Source of the DNA: Lysobacter_L cavernae
GTDB lineage: Bacteria; Pseudomonadota; Gammaproteobacteria; Xanthomonadales; Xanthomonadaceae
Assembly: GCF_042648505.1 (NCBI RefSeq)
Contig: NZ_JBHRXK010000001.1
Location: 248,001 to 312,000, forward strand
Length of the DNA: 64,000 bases
Direction of reading: 5' to 3'
Of the stretch, positions 18,997 through 27,600 are shown piece after piece (the first letter of the stretch is position 1; the number at the start of each line of letters is the position of its first letter). The position numbers were made by a program, and so were the translations under genes. A model generated the notes under the pieces. The model was not told the DNA's origin, did not search any database, and worked only from the letters and a program-made list of their open reading frames with translations.

Positions 18997-20001
18997 ATGA
19001 GCACGCCTGCAGCTTTCGATGCCTTCCGCATCCACAACGACGACGCCGGTTACCGCAGCGCTATCGAGCGGGTTTCGCTCGACGAGCTCGCGCCCGGTGA
19101 AGTCGTCATCAAGACGGCGTACTCGTCGGTCAATTTCAAGGATGCCCTCGCCGGCACCGGCCAGGGCAAGATCCTGCGACGTTTTCCGCTTGTCGGCGGT
19201 ATCGACGCCGCCGGTCACGTGGTCGCCTCGACCGATCCCAGGTACCGCGAGGGCGACGAGGTGCTCGTCACCGGTTGCAGCCTCAGCGAGACCCGCGACG
19301 GTGGTTACAGCGAGTACGCGCGATTGCAAGCGCAGTGGGTGATCCCGCTGCCGAAAGGCCTGAGCCTGCGCGAAAGCATGATCCTCGGCACCGCCGGCTT
19401 CACCGCCGCCCTCGCGCTGCTGCGCATGGTCGAGAACCGGCAGACGCCCGAGCTCGGCCCGCTCGCCGTGACCGGCGCCAGCGGCGGTGTCGGCTCGCTC
19501 GCGGTCGACATCTTCAGCCGCGCCGGTTTCGAGGTGCATGCGATCAGCGGCAAGGCGGAACAGACCGGGTACCTCAAGGCGATCGGCGCCAGCGAAGTGC
19601 TCGGCCGTGACGCGCTTGCCACCACGCGACCAATGGAGTCGGCGCGCTTCGGCGGCGGCCTCGACAACGTTGGCGGACCGATGCTGGTCAGCCTGCTGGC
19701 GCAGACCGCGCCCTATGGCAACGTCGCCAGCGCCGGGCTTGCTGCATCACCGGAACTCGACGCCACGGTGATGCCGTTCATCATCCGCGGCGTGTCGCTG
19801 CTCGGCGTGGCCTCGGCCGGTACCGCGCGCGACATCCGCGAGACGGTCTGGCAGCACCTGGCCAGCGACTGGAAACCGCGTCACCTCGATCGCATCTGCA
19901 CGCGCGAAGTCGGCCTGACGCAGCTGCCGCAGGTGTTTGCCTCGATGCTGGCCGGCGGCTCGCTGGGGCGCACGCTGGTCGCGATGCAGGCCGCGCCGTA
20001 G
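18997..20001 (+). CDS. Acrylyl-CoA reductase-like quinone oxidoreductase (YhdH/AcuI family)
   Basis: 334 residues. It is a medium-chain dehydrogenase/reductase of YhdH type: SSVNFKDALAGTGQGKILRRFPLVGGIDAAG near the N-terminus, the NADPH motif VTGASGGVGSLAV, and the GGGLDNVGGPML stretch. There are no zinc-binding cysteines, as expected for the family. AcuI/YhdH reduces acryloyl-CoA to propionyl-CoA with NADPH; other enone substrates are possible. It follows the LOG gene by 64 nt on the same strand. The start ATG has CGGAG 13 nt upstream. Confidence 0.9.
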   Translation: MSTPAAFDAFRIHNDDAGYRSAIERVSLDELAPGEVVIKTAYSSVNFKDALAGTGQGKILRRFPLVGGIDAAGHVVASTDPRYREGDEVLVTGCSLSETRDGGYSEYARLQAQWVIPLPKGLSLRESMILGTAGFTAALALLRMVENRQTPELGPLAVTGASGGVGSLAVDIFSRAGFEVHAISGKAEQTGYLKAIGASEVLGRDALATTRPMESARFGGGLDNVGGPMLVSLLAQTAPYGNVASAGLAASPELDATVMPFIIRGVSLLGVASAGTARDIRETVWQHLASDWKPRHLDRICTREVGLTQLPQVFASMLAGGSLGRTLVAMQAAP

Positions 20002-20071
20002 CCCGTGACCCAGGTCGTCTTGCGGCGCGTTCACCGCCGGCTACAATCGCGACACGTTCTGGGGGAAACAT

Positions 20072-20437
20072 ATGGCGCGTATTCTGATCGTTGACGATTC
20101 ACCGTCACAGTTGATGGGCATCCGCCGCATCGTCGAGAAACTCGGCCACGAGCCCTTGACCGCCGAAGACGGCGCCGCCGGCGTCGAGGCCGCCAAGCGC
20201 GAGCTGCCGGACCTGATCCTGATGGACGTGGTGATGCCGAACCTCAACGGCTTCCAGGCGACGCGCTCGATCTGCCGCGACCCTGCAACTGCACACATCC
20301 CGATCGTGCTGGTAACCACCAAGGACCAGGACACCGATCGCGTGTGGGGCATGCGCCAGGGCGCCAAGGCCTACATCACCAAGCCGTTCACCGAGAGCGA
20401 TCTGTCCGAAGTCATCGGCCAGGTGATGACGGCGTGA
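20072..20437 (+). CDS. CheY-like single-domain response regulator (PilG/PilH type)
   Basis: 121 residues, receiver domain only: acidic pair Asp8-Asp9, phospho-acceptor Asp52 in LILMDVVMPNLNG, Thr82/83 in VLVTTKDQD and Lys104 in ITKPF. The sequence resembles the PilH/PilG proteins of type IV pilus chemosensory systems (IVDDSPSQ and TTKDQDTDRVWGMRQGAKAYI), but no pil or chp genes are adjacent, so it is encoded away from any kinase. A GGGGG stretch precedes the ATG. Output would be through protein-protein contact because there is no effector domain. Naming it pilH would go beyond the evidence. Confidence 0.85.
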   Translation: MARILIVDDSPSQLMGIRRIVEKLGHEPLTAEDGAAGVEAAKRELPDLILMDVVMPNLNGFQATRSICRDPATAHIPIVLVTTKDQDTDRVWGMRQGAKAYITKPFTESDLSEVIGQVMTA

Positions 20438-20497
20438 CCTGACGCGCGGCGTGCCCGGCTTCGGACGGACGCGCGGCGCAATCACATCCAGCCCGCA

Positions 20498-21424
20498 TCA
20501 GGCGCGACGCCAGTCGTCGCCGAACGCCTCGCGCATGCGCTCGTAGGCCTGATGCTGCTCATCGCTGTGCGGGCGCGGGGCCAGCACTTCCAGTTCGACG
20601 ATCTGATCACCCGATGGATCTCCGGGCAGACCGCGTCCGCGCAGGCGCAGTTTGCGTCCGGCTTCGGAGTTGGCCGGGATCTTCAGCTCCACTGGCCCGC
20701 CCAGCGTCGGCACGCTGATCGTCGCGCCCAGCGCGGCTTCCCACGGCGCGATCGGCAGCATGTGGATCACGTTGCGGCCATCGACCTCGAACTGCGGGTG
20801 CGCGGCGTATTCGATCTCGAGCAACAGGTCACCGTGCGCGCCGGCGTGTCCATCAGGGCGGCCAAGGCCGCCCTGCCCCGCCAGACGGATCATCTGGCCG
20901 GGGCGGATGCCCTTGGGCACGCGCAGGTCGAAGGTCTTGTTGTTGACCGATATCCGCACGCTGCCACCTTCGTAGATGGTTTCCAGCGACACAGCCAGCT
21001 TGGCGCGGGTGTCGCCGCGTGGTTGCGCACGCGGTCCCTGCGCGCCGCCGAAACCGCCGCCGCGTCCGCGCCCGAACAGGCTTTCGAAGAAATCACTGAA
21101 ACCGCCGCCCGCGCCGCCGCCGGCGAAGATCTCCTCGAAATCGACACCACCGGGGCCACCCCCGCCGAAACCGCCCGGTGGCGGCTGCACCTCGTCACCG
21201 GGCCGGTAACCGCGTGCTCGCAGCTGGTCGTAGGCCTGGCGCTTCTGCGGATCGCGCAGCGCCTCGTAGGCCTCGTTGACGGCCTTGAACGTCTCCTCGG
21301 CACCCGCCTCCTTGCTGACGTCGGGGTGGTACTTGCGCGCCAGCCGGCGGTAGGCCGTCTTGATCTCGGCTTCGCCGGCGCTGGGCTCGACACCCAGGGT
21401 TTCGTAATAGTCCTTGAACTGCAT
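20498..21424 (-). CDS. cbpA: DnaJ-like co-chaperone, CbpA type
   Basis: 308 residues, start ATG 21424 with GGAGG at 6 nt. The J domain (1-70) carries HPD at 33-35; a Gly/Phe-rich linker (about 80-140) follows; then two DnaJ C-terminal beta domains. There is no CxxCxGxG zinc domain, which separates CbpA from DnaJ. It stimulates DnaK ATPase and, in E. coli, also binds DNA. It converges with the response regulator and diverges from the peroxiredoxin gene. An upstream in-frame extension is not credible because it lacks similarity and lies beyond the ribosome site. Confidence 0.93.
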   Translation of the reverse strand: MQFKDYYETLGVEPSAGEAEIKTAYRRLARKYHPDVSKEAGAEETFKAVNEAYEALRDPQKRQAYDQLRARGYRPGDEVQPPPGGFGGGGPGGVDFEEIFAGGGAGGGFSDFFESLFGRGRGGGFGGAQGPRAQPRGDTRAKLAVSLETIYEGGSVRISVNNKTFDLRVPKGIRPGQMIRLAGQGGLGRPDGHAGAHGDLLLEIEYAAHPQFEVDGRNVIHMLPIAPWEAALGATISVPTLGGPVELKIPANSEAGRKLRLRGRGLPGDPSGDQIVELEVLAPRPHSDEQHQAYERMREAFGDDWRRA

Positions 21425-21570
21425 CGACAGCCTCCGTAAGCGTGCGCGGCGCTCACGCGGCTCCCGCGCAAGACCCGCACAGGATGGCAGCAGGCACGTC
21501 GATTTCAAGTCATCTTGACATCGCTTTTCGCAGCGCGGGACTAGACTGCCGCTTCCCACAGGAGAACCCC

Positions 21571-22047
21571 ATGAGCATCCAGGTCGGCGACCGCCTGCCC
21601 GAAGTCCCGCTACAGCGCATCCGCGAGGGCGTCGAGACCATCGACACCAACGCATTGTTCGATGGCCGCAAGGTCGTTCTGTTCGCCGTACCGGGCGCCT
21701 TCACGCCGACCTGCTCGGAAAAGCACCTGCCCGGTTTCGTGCAGCATTTCGACGAATTTCGCCGCAAGGGCATCGAAGTCGCCTGCATGGCGGTCAACGA
21801 CCCGTTCGTGATGCAGGCCTGGGGCCAAAGCCAGCACGTGCCCGACGGCCTGATGATGCTGGCCGACGGCAACGGCGACTTCACCCGTGCGCTCGGCCTG
21901 GAGCTCGATGCCAGCGCCTACGGCATGGGCACGCGCGCCAAACGTTTCGCCCTCTACGCCGAGGATGGCGTGGTCAAGCAACTCAATATCGAAGCGCCGG
22001 GCGAGTTCCGCGTGTCCTCGGCCGAACACATGCTCACCCTGGTTTGA
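21571..22047 (+). CDS. Peroxiredoxin, Prx5 family
   Basis: 158 residues with a GGAG site before ATG 21571. The Prx5 signature PGAFTPTCSEKHLPGF contains the peroxidatic Cys48; Cys72 (EVACMAVND) is in the usual second position and may or may not resolve it. MQAWGQSQ and FTRALGLELDASAYGMGTRAKRFAL are typical Prx5 stretches. It reduces peroxides with glutathione/glutaredoxin or thioredoxin in the cytosol. A TTGACA at 21515-21520 lies upstream but no -10 sits at a normal distance (TAGACT follows after 21 bp). Divergent from cbpA. Confidence 0.92.
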   Translation: MSIQVGDRLPEVPLQRIREGVETIDTNALFDGRKVVLFAVPGAFTPTCSEKHLPGFVQHFDEFRRKGIEVACMAVNDPFVMQAWGQSQHVPDGLMMLADGNGDFTRALGLELDASAYGMGTRAKRFALYAEDGVVKQLNIEAPGEFRVSSAEHMLTLV

Positions 22048-22113
22048 GTACGGCGCTCTCGCCGACACCCCCATCATCCCGATTGCATGGCTGGGAACCC
22101 TTCTCCCGGCCCC

Positions 22114-24570
22114 TCAGCGCAACACTCGAAAGCGCAGCCGCGACCAGGCACCGCTGTCGGCGAGTACTGTCAAAGTGTGTTCGCCGGGCTCGCCAAAGTC
22201 GTGCACGAAGGGATCGCCGCCCGTTGACTCACCGATCAGGCGCCCGTCCAGCAGCCAGCGGTTGTGCTTATCCGTGCCGATCGCACGCAACGACAGTCGC
22301 ACCGGATGCACGCTGCCCGGCGCCCGCGCCAGCGTGGCGTTGTCGGCCACGCCTTCGATGCGCAGCTCTTCGCTGGCATCGCGTCCATCGGCCACGCAAT
22401 CGGTTGCCAACGGCGGCAGGCGCGAGGCCTGTCGTGTCTGCGCCGACAGCCACGGCGAGGCCAGCGCCGGCCAGCGGGCGATCTGCATGCGACGGCGTTC
22501 GTGCGGCAAGGTGCATTCACCGGACAGGCGCAGGCCGCTGAGCGCGTCGGCCTCGAAGCGCTCGACACCGGCGTTCCACAGGCGCGCGTCGCGTTCGGCG
22601 AACGTCGGCGGCACCGCGCCGTCGAGGGTCCAGGCCCGCAGCCGTTTCTGGCACAGCTGCGGTACCTGCGGATCCGGCGGCAATCCCAACGGCCAGCACA
22701 CTTCGATCTGCTCGACATTGCGCGGCGGCGGTCGCGACGCGCCATCCCCGCGCTGCTGCGGCAGGCTGTCGATCACTTCAAACAACAACGGCAACGCAGT
22801 GACAGCGCCGTATTGGCCCGGCAGCGGTGTGCCGTCGGGACGCCCGACCCAGACGCCAACCGTGTGCCGGCGCGTGCTGCCCAACGCCCAGGCGTCGCGG
22901 AAACCGTAGCTGGTGCCGGTCTTCCAGGCCACGCGTGCATCGGCGCGTGGGTCGAAGGTATCGGCGACGCTGCCGGGCCGTGGATTGGCTTCGAGCATCT
23001 CCCGCACGATCCAGCTCGCTCCCGGTGACAGCAGGCGCCGATCCACGCGCGGCGCGTCGGCGGTGTAGCGCACGCGCCCGGCGACGCCGTTGCGATTGAG
23101 TGCGGCATAGGCGCCGACCAGATCCTCCAGCCGTGCACCGGTGCCGCCCAGGATCATGGCCAGGTTCGGTGTCGCCCCGCGCGGCCACTGCAGGCGGATG
23201 CCGGCATGGGCAAGGCGTGCCGAAAACCGTACCGGCCCGACGCGGTCGAGCAGGTCAACCGCCGGCACGTTGAGCGACAGACGCAGCGCCTCGGCGGCAG
23301 CGACCGGACCATTGAACGCGGCATCGAAATTGCCGGGGCGGTAATCACCGAAGGCTTGCGGTGCGTCGACCAGCAGGCTCTCGGAATGGATCAGGCCGTC
23401 ATCCAGCGCGAGTCCGTACAGGAACGGCTTCAGTGTCGAGCCCGGCGAACGCCAGGCCTTGACCATGTCGACATGGCCGAGCCGCGCGGCATCGGCGAAC
23501 GCCACCGAACCGACGTAGGCACGCGCCTCCAGCGTGGCGTTGTCGATCACCAGCAAGGCGGCCGAGGTGCGCTCCGGCAAACCGGAAAAATACGCGGCGA
23601 CGCGATCCTCGAGCGTGCGTTGCAGCTCCAGGTCGATCGTCGAAACCACCCGCAGGGCATTCGGGTTCTCGAAACGCAGGCGCTGCGCCAACAACGGGGC
23701 ATGCCGCGGTGGTTGCAGAGCGCGCGCCACCACCGGCTCGATGCGGGCATCATCCACCTGCGCCGATGACCACACGCCCATACTGGCCATGCGCATCAGC
23801 ACTTTGTCGCGGGCAAGGCGGGCGCGTTCTGGCTCACGGTCCGGGCGCAATCGACTTGGTGATTGCGGCAACACCGCCAACAACGCCGCCTCGGCATGTG
23901 ACAGGCGCGATGATGGCTTGCCCAGGTAGGCCCAGCTCGCCGCTTCGACGCCTTCGACGGTGCCTCCGAACGGCGCACGATTGAGGTAGAGCGCAAGGAT
24001 CTCGCGCTTGGACAGATGCACCTCCAGTTGCACCGCGCGCAGCAGCTGCTTGAGCTTGCTCCAGGGCGTGCGGGCATGCCCGCGGGGCGGCATGTCGAGG
24101 ATGCGTGCCACCTGCATGGTCAAGGTCGACCCACCCGAGACGACACGACCGCTGCGCGCCCATTGCCCGGCGGCCCGCAACAGCGCGAACGGATTGATGC
24201 CCGGATGTCGCCAGAACCAGCGGTCCTCGTAATTGAGCAGGGCCTGCAGGTACAGCGGCGAGACCTGCTCGACCTGCACGGGGTACCGCCAGATGCCGCC
24301 GCGATCGGCAAACGCGCGCAGCGGCGAACCGTCGGCGGCCACGACCACGGCGCCGGCATCGCGCGGTTTCGGCAGCGGCAGCGGGAAGGCCAGGTCGAGC
24401 AGCATCGCGACGATGGCGAGCGACAGTGTCGCCAGCAACGCTTTCAAGCCGAGCTTGGCCCTTCTCCTTCTCCCGCTTGCGGGGTGAGGCGGCACTGCAC
24501 GCGCCGCTTGCGCGGGCCGGGGCGCACAGCGGGGCTGGGGAGAGGGCAACACATCTGCGGAATTCTTCAT
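22114..24570 (-). CDS. pbpC: Penicillin-binding protein 1C (peptidoglycan glycosyltransferase/transpeptidase)
   Basis: 818 residues from ATG 24570. One membrane segment (about 44-66) precedes a GT51 glycosyltransferase domain (catalytic Glu115 in NYEDRWFWRHPG; GGSTLTMQVARILD), a transpeptidase domain (SPGSTLK with Ser378/Lys381, SLN 431-433, KTGTS 549-553) and a C-terminal BiPBP_C domain. The first about 38 residues are Pro/Arg/Ala-rich and coincide with a REP-like repeat (24461-24545), so the true start is uncertain; a GTG at 24642 would add more repeat-derived residues. It lies directly after yfhM, the same pairing as in E. coli, where the two act in envelope repair and defence. Confidence 0.92.
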   Translation of the reverse strand: MKNSADVLPSPQPRCAPRPAQAARAVPPHPASGRRRRAKLGLKALLATLSLAIVAMLLDLAFPLPLPKPRDAGAVVVAADGSPLRAFADRGGIWRYPVQVEQVSPLYLQALLNYEDRWFWRHPGINPFALLRAAGQWARSGRVVSGGSTLTMQVARILDMPPRGHARTPWSKLKQLLRAVQLEVHLSKREILALYLNRAPFGGTVEGVEAASWAYLGKPSSRLSHAEAALLAVLPQSPSRLRPDREPERARLARDKVLMRMASMGVWSSAQVDDARIEPVVARALQPPRHAPLLAQRLRFENPNALRVVSTIDLELQRTLEDRVAAYFSGLPERTSAALLVIDNATLEARAYVGSVAFADAARLGHVDMVKAWRSPGSTLKPFLYGLALDDGLIHSESLLVDAPQAFGDYRPGNFDAAFNGPVAAAEALRLSLNVPAVDLLDRVGPVRFSARLAHAGIRLQWPRGATPNLAMILGGTGARLEDLVGAYAALNRNGVAGRVRYTADAPRVDRRLLSPGASWIVREMLEANPRPGSVADTFDPRADARVAWKTGTSYGFRDAWALGSTRRHTVGVWVGRPDGTPLPGQYGAVTALPLLFEVIDSLPQQRGDGASRPPPRNVEQIEVCWPLGLPPDPQVPQLCQKRLRAWTLDGAVPPTFAERDARLWNAGVERFEADALSGLRLSGECTLPHERRRMQIARWPALASPWLSAQTRQASRLPPLATDCVADGRDASEELRIEGVADNATLARAPGSVHPVRLSLRAIGTDKHNRWLLDGRLIGESTGGDPFVHDFGEPGEHTLTVLADSGAWSRLRFRVLR
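24461..24545. repeat. REP-like sequence inside the 5' end of pbpC
   Basis: CTTCTCCTTCTCCCGCTTGCGGGG and, about 40 bp later, GGGGCTGGGGAGAGGGC face each other in the manner of the REP-like elements seen elsewhere in this window. The stretch is read as the Pro/Arg-rich N-terminus of PbpC. Confidence 0.6.
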
Positions 24571-24612
24571 TACTTCATCCGAGATTGCCGGCAGCGGCAC
24601 GCCCCATCCCAA

Positions 24613-24636
24613 CCTTCCCCCGCAAGCGGGGGAAGG
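24613..24636. repeat. Perfect hairpin repeat at the yfhM-pbpC junction
   Basis: CCTTCCCCCGC and GCGGGGGAAGG form an 11-bp stem with a two-base loop, 7 nt after the yfhM stop and 43 nt before the pbpC ATG. It belongs with the REP-like sequence at 24461-24545. Confidence 0.75.
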
Positions 24637-24642
24637 AGACAC

Positions 24643-27600
24643 TCAACCGCCGCCCGGTTGTTTCACCGTCAACACCGCCGGCATCGCCTTGCCAACGCCG
24701 CGCAAGTCTGGACGGTACATGTCCTCGACCAGCGACGGCGGCACGGTGTAGGTGCCCGGCGTGACCGCGCGCACCAGGTAGAACACGCGCGCGGTGTCGC
24801 CGGTGTCGAGCTTGAGCGCGGCGACGTAGCGGTCGTCGCGGAACTCTTCGTGACGGACCTCGGCCGCGTCCTCGCGGTCGCTGATCTCGATGCCGTCGAC
24901 GACCACCCCGGCCCATTGCTTGGCGTCGCCGAGGTTGAAGTTCTCGATCTCCAGGCCCGCCGGCAACAGGTCGGTGAGCAGCGCATCTGGCATCGCGCGG
25001 CTGGCGGTGATGCTGACCTGCACGATCAGCGCATCACCCTCCTCCAGTGTGCCGCCTTCCCACTCCTTGCCTTGCATCGTGTAGTACTTGCGCGTCACCT
25101 TGATCAGCGAGGCATCCGGCTCCGGCGCGCGGCGCGGCACGCCGGCGACTTCCAGGCTGGCGTACAGCGGCGGCTGGCCCTTGGGGTTGAAACTGACGCC
25201 ACGGCTCAGTGCGGCATGGTCGAACAGGCGGCCGATGAACTTGGCCGGATCGGCGTCGGACATCGCATCGCCGACCTTCCACTGCCCCGATATCGTCTTG
25301 GCTTGATCGGCCATCAACGCCTTGCCCAACCGCGCCAGCGCGACCTGCTCCTGCGTGCTCAGCCACAGCCAGCCGCTGTTGCGGCGTGCGTCGAGTTCCT
25401 TGCCCAGCGTCACGGCACGCGCGTCGTAGTCCGGTGTCGCCAGCTTGTGCTCGTGCACCAGCGCGATCATCAGGGCATCGTCGCGCAGGCGGCTGCCGTA
25501 GTCGCCCAGGTACTCGGGGCGATCGTTGGAGTCACGGCCAAAGCCATCTGCAATCGCCTTCCTGCCACGCGCCTTGTCGCCCTGCAACGACAACGCCAGG
25601 CCCAGGTGTACCAATGGCAGGCCAGTCAGACTGTTCTTGCGCTCGTTGTCGTAGAGCGCACGCAGCGTACCCAGCGGGGCGCGGTTGACGCGTGCGAGCG
25701 CGTAACCGGCGTAGGCCTGGTAGGCGAACTTGAGGTGCTCGCGACGGTCGTAGCCGAAGAACGACGCTCCGCCCGAGAGCAGGTCCTCGTTGAGCACCTT
25801 CAGCGCCTTCTGCAACATGGCCTCAGGCACGGCGAAACCGGCCTCGCGCGCATCCAGCAGGAACTCGACCACGTACGGGGTGATCAGCGGATTGACGTAG
25901 TCGCCGTCACCCCACATCGAGAAGTGGCCGGAACCGATCTGCATCGCCGCCAACCGGCCGAACGCGCCTTCCATGCGTGCGCGCCGGGTCTTGGCATCCA
26001 GACCCTTGGCACCGAGCAACTTGGCGGTCGCCTCGTCGAGCTCGAGCGCGGCGAAGCCTTTGCTGGTGGTTTGCTCGGCACAGCCATACGGATACTCAAG
26101 CGCGCCCTGCAATGCGCTGGCGAACGGGATCGGCGGCAATGCACTGACCGACAGACGTGCATTGACCGAATCCGGCATCAGTCCATCAGCAAAATCCGCG
26201 CCTAATGTCACGGCGGCCAGCGAGTCGAGTACCTGCGTACGTGCACGCATCACCGACGGCCAAGCCGGTCGCACCAGCACTTCATAGCGACGGTCGACCT
26301 GGTAGCCGTTGCCTTCGACGCGCACGCGCACCTGCGCGGTGGTGTAGCCCTCCTTGGCGACGAGCGGGAAGGTGTAGGTGGTCTTGCCTTCGACGCCGAG
26401 TTTGGCTATACGCGCGCCGTCGCTTAGCGACAGCGGGCCTTCGCCCGTGACCTGCACCTTGAACTCGCCGGCCTTGCCGGTGAAGTTCTGCACATCCAGC
26501 GTCACGTTGCTGTGGTCGCCCGGCGCCAGCACGCGCGGCAGGCTGGCTTCGGCCAGCACCGGTGCGCGCACCACGGTTTCGCGGTCGCGGCTGCCGTACT
26601 TGTTACCGGAATAGACCAGCGCCGACACGCGCAGGCTGCCGTTGAAATCGGGCACGGTCAGCGTGACGTGCGCGTTTCCCTTGGCGTCGAGCTTCACCGG
26701 CCCGGCGAACAGGTCCACGGTCTGCACCTTCACCGTCGGCCGCCGCGCCTGCGGGAGCGCGGCCAACGCCATGTCGCCGCCGAAGCGGAGCTTGGCGATG
26801 CCGCCCTCGAAGCTCTCGATCACACGGCCGTAGACGTCGTAGGCGTCGACACCGAGGCGACGCTGGGCAAAGAAATGCGCCGCCGCGTCCGGCACCGGGA
26901 AACGGGTGATGTTTAGGATGCCGACATCGACCGCCGACACGGTGACATAGGCCTCCTGCCCGGCCAACTGCGGCGCGCTGACCGTGACCGGAAAATCACG
27001 CTCCGGTCGCATCAGCTTGGGCACGACCAGGCCAACGGCGACCTTGCGCCCGCGCCGGTCCATCGGCACGTGCGCGACGCCGACCGCGCGCGCCGGGGTG
27101 ATCTTGCTCGGCGCACTGCCACCGCGGAACACCAGCGCGGTGACGTAGACGTCGTGGCGCTCCCAGTCCTTGGTCACCGGGATCTCGTAGCTGCTGCCGG
27201 CCTTGGCGTCGATCGTCTGCACGAACAGCATGCGATCGCTCTCGACCATCAGCAGCCCCTTGCCGGCATGCGGCGGGGTCAGCGTGACCTTGAGCGTGTC
27301 GCCGGCCTTGTAGGCGGTCTTGTCGAGCGCGAGCTTGACCTTGTCGGGGCGTGCGTCGAGGCCGCGGTTCTGGTCGTCCCAGCTCCAGCCGGCGGTGAAC
27401 GGATAGCGCGCGGTCAGCTTGGTCGCCGGGTCGAACACGTCGACGCGGTAGTCGCCCCATTCGACCGGAAAATCGATCCGCGTCGGCGCGCTGCCGGCAT
27501 CGATCACGCGCGTCTCGATGTCCTGGTAACGGCGGGTGAAGTCGTAATCCCAGCCGCCTTCGTCGTCATGGTTCCAGTGGTAATCGCGGTGCTCGCGCAC

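Noticed and set aside
20072..20437. Naming the response regulator pilH or pilG
   Set aside because: The receiver resembles these proteins, but no pilus or chemosensory genes are adjacent and the sequence alone does not separate the subtypes.
21515..21547. A sigma-70 promoter for the peroxiredoxin (TTGACA and TAGACT)
   Set aside because: The spacer is 21 bp, outside the usual range, so only the -35-like hexamer is noted.
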